DNA of 64,000 bases from JAFGBI01 sp964480725 (GTDB taxonomy: Bacteria > Myxococcota_A > Polyangia > Polyangiales > Polyangiaceae): NCBI GenBank assembly GCA_964480725.1, contig CAYZQO010000014.1, positions 1 to 64,000 of the forward strand, written 5' to 3'. This document shows positions 28,432 to 37,028 of the stretch, one piece after another (the first letter of the stretch is position 1; each line of letters begins with the position of its first letter). The position numbers and the translations under genes are program-made. Below the pieces are notes generated by a model that saw nothing but the letters and a program-made list of their open reading frames with translations, ran no database searches and was not told where the DNA came from.

Positions 28432-31074
28432 TCAGCGCAGGCTCACGCCATCGACCAGCAGCTTGAGCTCCGGATCGCGGGACACGATCGTGAGCTCGGT
28501 CGGCGCGGCGTCGAGGTCGGCGGTGGGGATCGGCACCGTGAGCTCGCCGTCCGGCGCTGTGCAGCCAGCGGGGTCTCGCAGCACCAGCCGGTAGGCGTCG
28601 CCGCTCCGCTCGATCCGCAGGTGAGCGACCGGGCCGAGCAGCAAGCGATGGGTCGGGGCCTCACAGGGATCGGCGGTGAGGCGCGTGCGCGCCTCGCCGT
28701 CGAGGTCAATGGTCGTCGCGTAGACCGAGATCCCGCAGGCGGGGCGGTACGCCGCGAGCAGGTGCGGCCCCCGGCCCTCGGCGTCGCGGAGGTGGATCTC
28801 CGACAACCCTGAGACAGGGGCGGCGCCCATCCGGAGCTCGACCCGGAGATCGAGCGCGTAGTCACCCGTGAGCGCACGCGGGAGCGGCCAGAGGAGCCGG
28901 GAGTCGGCGATCACGACGGCGCGATCGAGCGGGGGCGAGTAGTGGCTGCCCGAGAGGTTCGGGATCGGGACCACCCCGAGCGCCGCGCAGCAGTCCTCGG
29001 CGCAGCTCGCGCAGTCCTCCGCTCCCGGATCGCACCGCCCGTCCCCGCAGGCGAAGGGGGGCAAGAGCGTTGCCGTGGGCGGGTCGGTCACCGACACCGC
29101 CGCGCTCCAGACGAACGTCCCGCTGCCATGGCTCTCGGGCCAGCCGAAGGGCAGGGGCCGCCCGCTCGCCGAATAGACGAGCGTGATTCGATCGCCCGTT
29201 GCTACGAGGGCGCCCGCGCGCAGCGTCTGCTCGCCGGCGTCGCGGTCTGGCGCGAGCAGCGGCAGCTCCACGCGGCGCGGGGGTTCGTCCCAGGAGGGGG
29301 CCCAGCTGGCGAGCGCCAGCCCCGCGCTGGCCGACGCTGCTCGGGCTGGGTAGACGAGGGCCAGCTCCCCGGCGAGGCGCGCGATGGTGACCGGGAAGGC
29401 GAGCCCGACCTCGGCGCCCACTCCGCAGAGGGGGCGATCCGACCTTGCGGCGGCGCTTGCGTCGTCGGCCCGGACGAGCTCGTAGGAGCCCGGCGTGTCC
29501 CCAGCACGGAAGTAGTGGAGCTCCGGCGGCGCCCCGTCGCGAGCGACCAGGCTTGGGCCGAGGGCGCCCGCCGCTTCCGTCGCGCCCGCGGGCTCCCACT
29601 CCCCGCAGTCCTCGCTGGTGAAGCTCCGGAGCTCGGTCGGCTCGCTCGGCTCGCCGCGGCTCACCGCCACGACGGCGCGCCAGCGACCCCGGTCGCGCGC
29701 GAGCCCGACGCCGCTCGTCGTCTCTCCGCTGGCGAGCGCGCCGAGCGTCCCGGATGGAGTGAAGGTGACGCCCGCGTCCGTCGAGCGGGCCGCCACCAGC
29801 GCCAACGTCCCCGTCTCCGCGTCGGCGCTGGTGACGACGGCGCAGACGTCGCCCGCCGCGTCGGCCGCCGCCGCGAGCGCGCGGCCGAGGTCCGCGGTCG
29901 TGCGGAGCAACCCGGACTCGCAAGCCGCCGTGTCCGCGGTGAAGAGCGGCGCCGCGTGGACCCCGCAGGGGTCGGCGCCCCCGGCGCGCACCCGCAGGTC
30001 GTCGAGGAAGGGCGACGCCGCTGACTCCGTGAGCTGGCGGAGCTCGACGACGAGGGCGCTCGGGCCGAAGCCGTCCGGGCGTGGCAGCTCGGTCTCGACC
30101 GCGTCGCCCGTGGGCGGCGTGAGCGACGCGGTCACCGCCGTCTCCGTCACCGCGAGCTCGATCTCCCACGGTCCCGCGGGGGCGGCGGCGGTCCGCGCGA
30201 GCCCCTGCGCCACCAGGGTCAGCGTCGCCGCCTCGCCCTCGCCGACGACCTCGAGCCCGACCAGGGCATCGGTGAGCTCGAACCCCGTGAATTCGGTGGC
30301 AGTGTCGGGGACGAGGAGGAGCCGCGCGCGGGCGTCCGCCGGGACCGACAGGATCGCCGTCGCGGTGACGCGCGGCTCGGGCGCGAGGCGGAAGCGAGAG
30401 ACGAGCTCCGCCTTCCTCTCGATGGACTCCCCCATGTCCAAGGGGATCTCGAGCCGCGAGTCGTGGCGGTCCCCGGTCGTCCAGGTGGGAAACCAGGCCG
30501 CGCCCCGCACGGTGTAGGGCTGGTCGAGCGCGGCGGTCGCGTTCGACAGCGGGAAGGGCTCGGCGACATCGAGCGGGGGGATCGAGGCGCAGCGTCGCAC
30601 CTCGGGCACGTCGAGCAACGCGGCCCAGCACCCCAGGTCTTCGCGATCCACGGCGCCGTCGCCGTCGTCGTCGACGCCGTTGGCGCAGCGCTCCCGGTCG
30701 GTCTCGGGGCAATGGCCGAGGCAGTCGCCGTCGGCGCAGTCCGTCAGCCCGTCGCGGTCGTCGTCGATCTGGTTTCTGCACGCCGCCCGGTCCGCCTCGG
30801 CGGGCACGCGGCAGGCGTCGTCGTCGTGGCAGTCGAGGTCGCTGCAGTCGACGTCGCCGTCGTAGTCGTCGTCCCGCCCGTTGGCGCAGGTCGCGCCGCG
30901 CTCGTGCGCGTCCCCCGAGGGGTAACCGAAGACGAGGCTGCAGCCCGCTGACGCGGCGAGGGCTGGGACCACGACGAGCCAGGCGGGGCGCGCGGCGAGC
31001 GGGGCGCGGCGGCGGGACCCGGCGCTGACGGCGCGCCGACGCGCTCCCGCGGCCGGGGTCGCCTCGGGTCCCAT
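28432..31074 (-). CDS. Large lipoprotein with Asp-rich calcium-binding-like repeats
   Basis: 880 residues. A signal peptide of Arg-rich type ends in ASAGC (Cys45). ATG 31074 is chosen because a further 107 upstream codons would bury the lipobox. Residues ~55-135 contain three Cys/Asp-rich repeats (DDDYDGDVDCSDLDC, DDDRDGLTDCADGDC, DDDGDGAVDREDLGC) resembling thrombospondin type 3 calcium sites. The long remainder is beta-rich, with lectin/sialidase-like segments (RSTDAGVTFTPSG, FTSEDCGEWEP) and a Cys-rich CxxC block (CGDGRCDPGAEDCASCAEDC) near residue 680. No enzyme activity can be assigned. Confidence 0.8.
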   Translation of the reverse strand: MGPEATPAAGARRRAVSAGSRRRAPLAARPAWLVVVPALAASAGCSLVFGYPSGDAHERGATCANGRDDDYDGDVDCSDLDCHDDDACRVPAEADRAACRNQIDDDRDGLTDCADGDCLGHCPETDRERCANGVDDDGDGAVDREDLGCWAALLDVPEVRRCASIPPLDVAEPFPLSNATAALDQPYTVRGAAWFPTWTTGDRHDSRLEIPLDMGESIERKAELVSRFRLAPEPRVTATAILSVPADARARLLLVPDTATEFTGFELTDALVGLEVVGEGEAATLTLVAQGLARTAAAPAGPWEIELAVTETAVTASLTPPTGDAVETELPRPDGFGPSALVVELRQLTESAASPFLDDLRVRAGGADPCGVHAAPLFTADTAACESGLLRTTADLGRALAAAADAAGDVCAVVTSADAETGTLALVAARSTDAGVTFTPSGTLGALASGETTSGVGLARDRGRWRAVVAVSRGEPSEPTELRSFTSEDCGEWEPAGATEAAGALGPSLVARDGAPPELHYFRAGDTPGSYELVRADDASAAARSDRPLCGVGAEVGLAFPVTIARLAGELALVYPARAASASAGLALASWAPSWDEPPRRVELPLLAPDRDAGEQTLRAGALVATGDRITLVYSASGRPLPFGWPESHGSGTFVWSAAVSVTDPPTATLLPPFACGDGRCDPGAEDCASCAEDCCAALGVVPIPNLSGSHYSPPLDRAVVIADSRLLWPLPRALTGDYALDLRVELRMGAAPVSGLSEIHLRDAEGRGPHLLAAYRPACGISVYATTIDLDGEARTRLTADPCEAPTHRLLLGPVAHLRIERSGDAYRLVLRDPAGCTAPDGELTVPIPTADLDAAPTELTIVSRDPELKLLVDGVSLR

Positions 31075-31384
31075 GGGGCGGATTCGAGCACGCGCGGCGC
31101 CCCGCGACCAGCCCCAGGGCTCCGCCGTCGGGGCACCTTCGCTCGGAAGTCGGGTCGGAGGCGGTGTTTCGCGGCGCAGAGCAATGGCGGGGGTGATGCT
31201 GGGCTGCGGGCGCCGGCGCGCGGTGCGCAAATCCGCAGCGGGCGCGGGATCGGCGGGCGCGGGCGCGGGCGCGGTTTCGGGTTCGGGCTCGGCCCCGCGA
31301 CCTCCGATCGATGGTGGCGGTGCGGGGGGGTGATCGAGCAGGGAAGGGGCGCTAAGGTCAAGGAGGGCGAGCCCGCTCCCGCCG
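31075..31384. other. Divergent intergenic region with a GGGCGC microsatellite
   Basis: 310 bases between two divergent genes. It contains three perfect GGGCGC copies (31255-31272), a TAAGGT hexamer (31353-31358) that could serve as -10 for the DUF444 gene, and no convincing RNA gene. The minus frame is open but has no signal peptide and looks like GC-driven coding noise. Confidence 0.5.
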
Positions 31385-32494
31385 ATGTCACTCAAGATCG
31401 ATCAGGATCACTCCCGCTTCCGGCGGATCGTGCGCGGCAAGATCCGCGATAACCTGCGCCGCTACATCTCGCAGGGGGAGCTCATCGGGCGCCAGGGCAA
31501 GGATCTCGTCAGCATCCCGGTGCCGCAGATCGATGTCCCCCGTTTCGTCTTCGGCGACCGGCAGCAGGGCGGCGTCGGGCAGGGCGAGGGGGAGGTCGGT
31601 GATGCGGTCGGCGGTGAGGCCCAGGAGGGAGAGGGGACGGGAAGGGCGGGCAAGGATCCCGCCGAGCACGTCCTCGAGGTGGACATCACGCTCGACGAGC
31701 TCGCCGACCTGCTCGGCGAGGAGCTGGCGCTCCCGGCCATCGAGAACAAGGGCAAGAGCCGCGTCGTCGCCGCCAAGGACCGCTACACCGGGGTCCGGCG
31801 CGTGGGCCCCGAGGCGCTCCGGCATTTCAAGCGCACCTACAAGGAGGCCCTCAAGCGCGCCATCGCGAGCGGCACCTACGACGCGGTCCACCCGCGCCTC
31901 GTCCCCCAGGGCGAGGATCGGCGCTACCGGTCGTGGAGGACCGTGCAGGAGCCCGTCGCCAACGCCGTCATCGTCTACATGATGGACGTCTCCGGTTCCA
32001 TGGGGGACGAGCAGAAGGAGATCGTGCGCATCGAGAGCTTCTGGATCGACACCTGGCTGCGCCGCCACTACCGCGGGATAGAGAGTCGCTACCTCATCCA
32101 CGACGCGACCGCGCGGGAGGTGGATCGGGAGACGTTCTTCCGCACCCGGGAGTCGGGGGGGACGATGATCTCCAGCGCGTACCGGCTCGCGGCGGAGCTC
32201 CTGGAGCGGAGCTACCCGGCCGACGAGTGGAACGTGTACCCCTTTCACTTCTCTGACGGCGACAACTGGTCGACCGACGACACCCTGGAGTGCTTGGAGA
32301 TCCTGCGGACGGCGCTGCTGCCGCGGGTCAACCTCTTCGGTTATGGGCAGGTCGAGAGCCCGTACGGCTCCGGGCAATTCCTCAAGGATCTCCGGGAGCA
32401 CTTCGGTCAAGACGAGCGCGTGGTGACGAGCGAGATCCGCGATCGCGACGGCATCGTGCCCAGCATCCAAGATCTGCTGGGGAAGGGGCGGTAG
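31385..32494 (+). CDS. yeaH: DUF444 / YeaH-YhbH family VWA protein
   Basis: 369 residues, cytoplasmic. The C-terminal half is a VWA domain with an intact MIDAS DVSGSM starting at D201; the N-terminal half has FRRIVRGKIRDNLRRYIS and a Gly/Glu-rich linker (about 60-90), typical of DUF444. In other bacteria this gene sits with prkA/yeaG (a serine protein kinase) and spoVR/ycgB in a stationary-phase or stress operon. Here spoVR follows after five bases, but prkA is not present upstream, where the strand changes. The ATG has AAGGAGG about 20 nt upstream, too far for a normal Shine-Dalgarno. Confidence 0.9.
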   Translation: MSLKIDQDHSRFRRIVRGKIRDNLRRYISQGELIGRQGKDLVSIPVPQIDVPRFVFGDRQQGGVGQGEGEVGDAVGGEAQEGEGTGRAGKDPAEHVLEVDITLDELADLLGEELALPAIENKGKSRVVAAKDRYTGVRRVGPEALRHFKRTYKEALKRAIASGTYDAVHPRLVPQGEDRRYRSWRTVQEPVANAVIVYMMDVSGSMGDEQKEIVRIESFWIDTWLRRHYRGIESRYLIHDATAREVDRETFFRTRESGGTMISSAYRLAAELLERSYPADEWNVYPFHFSDGDNWSTDDTLECLEILRTALLPRVNLFGYGQVESPYGSGQFLKDLREHFGQDERVVTSEIRDRDGIVPSIQDLLGKGR

Positions 32495-32499
32495 GGGCC

Positions 32500-34065
32500 G
32501 TGCCCGCCTTCGCCACTCACACCACGCTGCCCCGGTACCTGCGCGTCGAGCAGGAGCGGATCGAGGCGATCGCTCGCGAGGCGGGCCTGGACTTCTTCCC
32601 GGTTGTCTTCGAGATGCTCAGCTACGACCAGATGAACGAGATCGCCGCCTACGGCGGCTTTCCGTCGCGCTACCCGCACTGGCGCTTCGGCATGGAGTAC
32701 GAGCGGTTGAGCAAGAGCCACGAGTACGGCCTGTCCAAGATCTACGAGATGGTGATCAACAACAATCCGTCGATCGCCTACCTGCTCGAGGGCAACAGCC
32801 TCACCGATCAGCGGCTCGTCATGTGCCACGTCCTGGGGCACGTGGACTTCTTCAAGAACAACTTCGCCTTCCGGGCGACGGACCTCGACGCCGCCGGCCC
32901 GGTGCTCGATCCGGTGGGCCGCCGTGGCCCGGCGTACTCGCCGAACCGCCGGTGGATAGACCGCATCGCGAACCACGCGGCGGCGGTAAGGCGGATCGTG
33001 GAGCGGTATGGCGTCGGACGGGTCGAGGAGCTGATCGATCAGTGCCTCTCGCTCGAGAACCTCATCGACCCCCACTCGGCGTTCGTCGTGCGACGTCGCC
33101 CGGTGGTGGACGACGAGGAGCCGCGCGGCGTGGAGGTCCCGCGACTTCGCGCCAAGGACTACATGGAGAGCTTCATCAACCCGGCGGAGTACCTGGAGGC
33201 GGAGCGGGCGCGCCTGGAGGCGGCCCGCGACGCCGAGCAGCGGCGGTTCCCGCGCGAGCCGGACCAGGACGTGCTCCGCTTCCTGCTCGAGGCCGCGCCG
33301 CTGGAGCGGTGGGAGCGGACGGTGCTCGGCGTCATCCGCGACGAGGCCTACTATTTCGCGCCGCAGGCGCAGACCAAGATCATGAACGAGGGCTGGGCGT
33401 CGTACTGGCACTCGCGCCTGCTGACGGAGAAGGTCCTCGATTGGAGCGAGGTCATCGATTACGCCGACGAGAACGCCGGCGTGATGGCGAGCAGCGGTGG
33501 GCGGCTGAACCCCTACAAGCTCGGGGTCGAGCTCTTTCGCAGCATCGAGGAGCGCTGGGATCGTGGGCAGTTCGGGCGCGAGTGGGAGGCGTGTGATGAC
33601 CTCGATGCCAAGCGGCGCTGGGATCTCCGGCTGGGGCTGGGCCGCCAGAAGATCTTCGAGGTGCGGGCCCTCTACAACGACGTCACCTTCATCGACGAGT
33701 TCATGACCCCCGAATTCGCGGCCGAGCGCCGGCTCTTCTCCTTCGACTGGTCGCGCCACCACGAGCGATACGAGATCGCTTCGCGCGATTTTTCCGTGAT
33801 CAAGCAGAAGCTCCTCGCCGAGCTGGCGAATGGGGGTAACCCGGTGGTCAGGGTGCTCGACGCCAATCACGAGAACCGGGGGGAGCTGCTGCTCGAGCAC
33901 GCGCACCAGGGGGTCGATCTTCGCCAGGATTACGCCCGCGACACGCTGCGCGCCCTGGTCCGCATCTGGAAGCGGCCGGTGGCGATCGCGACCGTCGTCG
34001 AGCAGCGGCCCGTCCTCGTCCGCTTCGACGGCAAGGAGCACGAGGTGCGCGATGGCTCCGCTTGA
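32500..34065 (+). CDS. spoVR: SpoVR family protein
   Basis: 521 residues. Conserved SpoVR blocks are clear: LDFFPVVFEMLSYDQMNEIAAYGGFP, RYPHWRFGMEYERLSKSHEYGLSKIYEMV, CHVLGHVDFFKNN and MNEGWASYWHSRL. SpoVR is needed for spore cortex formation in Bacillus; the wider family is stress-associated with unknown biochemistry. In a myxobacterium a sporulation or starvation role is plausible, but that is inference. GTG 32500 lies five bases after the DUF444 stop with G-rich sequence upstream. The 3' end overlaps the TPR lipoprotein start by 14 bases. Confidence 0.93.
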   Translation: MPAFATHTTLPRYLRVEQERIEAIAREAGLDFFPVVFEMLSYDQMNEIAAYGGFPSRYPHWRFGMEYERLSKSHEYGLSKIYEMVINNNPSIAYLLEGNSLTDQRLVMCHVLGHVDFFKNNFAFRATDLDAAGPVLDPVGRRGPAYSPNRRWIDRIANHAAAVRRIVERYGVGRVEELIDQCLSLENLIDPHSAFVVRRRPVVDDEEPRGVEVPRLRAKDYMESFINPAEYLEAERARLEAARDAEQRRFPREPDQDVLRFLLEAAPLERWERTVLGVIRDEAYYFAPQAQTKIMNEGWASYWHSRLLTEKVLDWSEVIDYADENAGVMASSGGRLNPYKLGVELFRSIEERWDRGQFGREWEACDDLDAKRRWDLRLGLGRQKIFEVRALYNDVTFIDEFMTPEFAAERRLFSFDWSRHHERYEIASRDFSVIKQKLLAELANGGNPVVRVLDANHENRGELLLEHAHQGVDLRQDYARDTLRALVRIWKRPVAIATVVEQRPVLVRFDGKEHEVRDGSA

Positions 34066-35290
34066 CGCGGGGTCGTGGGGGGCCGGGTCGATGGGGGCCG
34101 GCGGGCGGTGCTCCCGGTGGGGGCGGCTCGGCGCGTGGATCTTCGTGCTGCCGGTGGCTTGCGCGCCGGAGCCCAGCGCCCGCGGGCCGGCAGCGCCGCC
34201 GATCCCGCGCGCGTCGGCGGCGGTCCCCGGTGGCGCGCCGCCGGTCGTCGCGGCAGGACCGAGCGCTTCGGGCGCGTCGCTCGCGGCGTCGAGCGCTGCC
34301 CGGGCGGCACCGTCGGCGGAGCCGCTCGCTTCGGGGCCGCTCCACCGCGGCGGCGCGTCCCCGGCGGCGGTGGCGCTGGCCGCGGGGGACGCGGCGCTGG
34401 CGGCCGAACGCCTCGAGGAGGCGCGCGGCGAGTACCAGCGCGCGCGCTCGCTCGCGCCCGGCGATCCGGCCCCGCGCGTGGGGCTGGCGCGGGTCCGTCT
34501 CGCCGAGACGGGGGTCGCGCTCGAGCTGTCCGCGGCACCGGGCGATCCGGCGCTCGTCGCGCTGGGGAGGGAGCTCGCGGCCGTCGTCGCCGAGCACCCG
34601 GACTGTGCGCCGGCGCTGCTCGAGCAGGGGCGGATCGCGCTCGTCCTCGGGGACGCGGTCCTGGCGGTGGCGGTGCTCACCCGGGCGGCAGCGGCCGCGC
34701 CGCGGGACGCCGAGGCGCTCTCCGCGCTCGGTGTCGCGGAGCTCGCCACCGGCAGGACCGAGGCGGCGCTGGGGCATTTTCGACGCGCGGCCGCGCTCGA
34801 GCCCGAGATCCCCGAGCGGCTCTCCCACCTGGGCACCGCCTTCATGATGCGCGGCGACGTCCGCCGGGCCCTGCAGAGCTACGAGGGGGCGCTCCGCCTT
34901 GCCCCCGACGACCCGCGCGTGGTCGGCGATCTCGGCACGGCCCTGCTCGCCGCGGGGGAGCCCGGGCGGGCGCTGCCCCATCTCCGGCGCGCGGTCGCGC
35001 TCGCGCCGGACCGCGCGACCCTGCACAACAACCTCGGCTACGGCCTGCAGCTCACCGGCGATCTCGTCGGCGCCGAGGGCTGCTATCGGCAGGCGCTCGC
35101 CCTCGATCCGGAGCTCGGCTCGGCCTGGATCAACCTGGGCATCGCCCAGGCGGCGCGGGGCGAGCTCGCCGCGGCGGAGGCCTCGCTCCGTCGCGCGCTC
35201 GCCCTCGACCCGACCGACCCCCGCGCGCAGCAGAACCTCGCGGATCTCGCCGAGCTCCGCGGCGCGTCGGGCGCCGGGAGCGCTCGCTGA
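34052..35290 (+). CDS. TPR-repeat lipoprotein
   Basis: 412 residues. A hydrophobic segment with lipobox LPVAC gives Cys37, then a Pro/Ala/Ser-rich spacer (to about 100). About eight tetratricopeptide repeats fill the rest; the clearest are ALSALGVAELATGRTEAALG, RALQSYEGALRLAPDDPRV and LHNNLGYGLQLTGDLVGAEG. TPR lipoproteins are scaffolds for envelope complexes. The start overlaps spoVR by 14 bases, so it is translated from the DUF444-spoVR transcript. Together this suggests an envelope partner for that stress module, which I have not seen described. Confidence 0.8.
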   Translation: MAPLDAGSWGAGSMGAGGRCSRWGRLGAWIFVLPVACAPEPSARGPAAPPIPRASAAVPGGAPPVVAAGPSASGASLAASSAARAAPSAEPLASGPLHRGGASPAAVALAAGDAALAAERLEEARGEYQRARSLAPGDPAPRVGLARVRLAETGVALELSAAPGDPALVALGRELAAVVAEHPDCAPALLEQGRIALVLGDAVLAVAVLTRAAAAAPRDAEALSALGVAELATGRTEAALGHFRRAAALEPEIPERLSHLGTAFMMRGDVRRALQSYEGALRLAPDDPRVVGDLGTALLAAGEPGRALPHLRRAVALAPDRATLHNNLGYGLQLTGDLVGAEGCYRQALALDPELGSAWINLGIAQAARGELAAAEASLRRALALDPTDPRAQQNLADLAELRGASGAGSAR

Positions 35291-35305
35291 AGGCTCCGAC
35301 CCCGC

Positions 35306-35407
35306 TCACCGGCAGGGCAGGGCCGTCAGCTCCTCGTAGTACGCCGGCGGCGCGAGCCCGCTCGCCGCGGCCCCCGCTCCGCGCCGCTTCCTGGGAACAG
35401 CGCGTTA
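35306..35407 (-). other. In-frame coding-like tail after the radical SAM stop
   Basis: After the TAA (35405-35407) the same frame stays open for 32 codons to a TGA at 35306-35308, ending in PPAYYEELTALPCR. Third positions are G or C in 29 of 32 codons. This TAA is the only ochre stop among the genes called here. It may mark a sequencing error, a recent truncation or readthrough. Confidence 0.45.
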
Positions 35408-36631
35408 CGCGCGCGAGCGGGGCACCGCTTGCAGCCAGCAGCCGTGCTCTTTGCGCTCGTCGAGGCGGCACGACCACACGAGCTGCCCGTCGTGGACGGT
35501 GATGTCGGGGCAGCCGTCGCACATGTTCGCGGAGCCATCCGCCATGAAGTCGATCGGCTGGATGATGACCAGCGACTGGAGGTGGAGCCGGCGGCCGAGC
35601 TCGCGCGGGTCGCCCACCGCCGACCCGAGGTAGCTCTTGAGCACACCCCGCGCGCCGCCGTCGAGCGGTGAGAACGCCGCGGCCATCGCGCGCCCGTGGT
35701 GCAGTAGCCGCGGGTCGCTGTAGGCGAGGTAGCGGTTCAGCAGCAGGTGGTGGCCGGCTTGCGCCGCCTCCATGTAGCGGGGCCCGAGATAGCCGTGAAT
35801 CCGCCGGGTCGTCCCCAGCCGCAGCGACACCAGCCACTTGAAGCTGCTGGGATCGTGGGTGCCCCCGAGGTACGCGCAGGGGGCGTAGTCCGGGTGCTGC
35901 TGCCGGATCTGGTCGACGGCGTCCTGGGCCGTGAGCGGCTCGGGGTTCTTGTCCTGACCCAGGTAGGCGAGCTGCTCGACGTTCACCCTCTGGCCGCCGG
36001 CGTAATAGTCGTGTTCGCGCGCTCGCGAGGTGCGAAACAGGATGAACACCATGCTGTGCACGACGTCGATGTGGCGCGCCGCCCAGTCCACCAGCGCGGG
36101 GACCTGCGGGAGCGTGTGACGGAAGACGGTGGCGTTGAACGCCACGCTCATCCCCCCCTCAGCGGCGACCATTCGTGCGTACTGCAGGCGGAGCTCGCAC
36201 AGGTCGACCTCCGACTTCCCCATCCAGCCCGGTCGGTTCTGGCTCGAGTCGATGTGGAAGGTGAAGCCGAAGAGGCCGGCGCGGCGGAGCTCGTGCAGCA
36301 GGCGCGGCGTCAGCGCCAGCGCGTTGGTGTTGAGGACGGGCTTGTAGCCGAAATCATGCCGGATCATCCGGACGATCTCGACGATGTCCGGGTGGACCAG
36401 GGGGTCGCCACCCGCGATCGAGATCGAGTCGAGGCGGCGATGCCGCCGGAACACCTCGAGGTCAGCGCGCACCTGGGCCAGCGACTTGTCGCTGTTCGGA
36501 TCGTTGCGGGAGTAGCACCCCTCGCAGGCGAGGTTGCAGCGCTTGGTGGGCTCGAGCCACGCGAGCACGTTGTCGTTGAACGTCCAGGGCAGCCGGTAGT
36601 AGTCGGTCGGGTGAAGCGTGGACTGCGTCAC
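35405..36631 (-). CDS. Radical SAM protein with C-terminal cysteine cluster
   Basis: 408 residues. The CxxxCxxC motif (C32, C36, C39 in CNLACEGC) binds the SAM-cleaving 4Fe-4S cluster; SIAGGDPLVHPD matches the GGDP SAM-binding motif. Four further cysteines (C371, C374, C388, C398) near the end could hold an auxiliary cluster, as in SPASM/twitch enzymes. There is no recognisable peptide substrate or partner gene nearby, so the substrate is unknown. GTG 36631 is preceded by AAGGAG at good spacing, inside the palindrome AGGAGCTCCT (36633-36642). The gene ends in the only TAA stop of the window and an open tail follows. Confidence 0.85.
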   Translation of the reverse strand: MTQSTLHPTDYYRLPWTFNDNVLAWLEPTKRCNLACEGCYSRNDPNSDKSLAQVRADLEVFRRHRRLDSISIAGGDPLVHPDIVEIVRMIRHDFGYKPVLNTNALALTPRLLHELRRAGLFGFTFHIDSSQNRPGWMGKSEVDLCELRLQYARMVAAEGGMSVAFNATVFRHTLPQVPALVDWAARHIDVVHSMVFILFRTSRAREHDYYAGGQRVNVEQLAYLGQDKNPEPLTAQDAVDQIRQQHPDYAPCAYLGGTHDPSSFKWLVSLRLGTTRRIHGYLGPRYMEAAQAGHHLLLNRYLAYSDPRLLHHGRAMAAAFSPLDGGARGVLKSYLGSAVGDPRELGRRLHLQSLVIIQPIDFMADGSANMCDGCPDITVHDGQLVWSCRLDERKEHGCWLQAVPRSRA

Positions 36632-37028
36632 GAGGAGCTCCTTGATCGGCGCGTCGGGCTGGACCCGTCGGACGATAGCCGCCCTCGTCTCGAGCCCGTG
36701 CGTGGTTGGGACTCTGCCACCACCCGGGGCGACCGGACAACCGCGTCAGGAGCTGGCCCGCACCCCACCCGGCTCGGCCGCGCTTCCAGTCGGCCCGGTG
36801 GCGCTCCCGCGGCGATCCGTGGCGGGACGCGGGCGCGAATGTCGCTTCCGGCGGCAGCGCGTTCGTGTAAAGGGCGCTATCCGCGACGCTACCTGGCGGC
36901 CTCCCCGAGCGGGGGAGGGCCGGCTGGGTGACCGGGCTCCGGTCTGGCGTGCGATGCTCCCGACCCCCACCGCCCCGGCGCGCTTGCCGGGGCCCGGCGC
37001 CCACCCCCAAGCACGAGGAGTCGACACG
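36632..37028. other. Divergent intergenic region upstream of pckG
   Basis: 397 bases between the divergent radical SAM and pckG genes. It holds the radical SAM ribosome binding site within AGGAGCTCCT (36633-36642). It also has two perfect 7-bp hairpins on the pckG side (36900-36906 with 36912-36918; 36973-36979 with 36986-36992) and the pckG Shine-Dalgarno GAGGAG (37015-37020). I see no convincing -35/-10 pair. Confidence 0.55.

Noticed and set aside
31075..31395. N-terminal extension of the 880-residue lipoprotein by 107 codons
   Set aside because: It would bury the signal peptide and lipobox and would overlap the start of the DUF444 gene.
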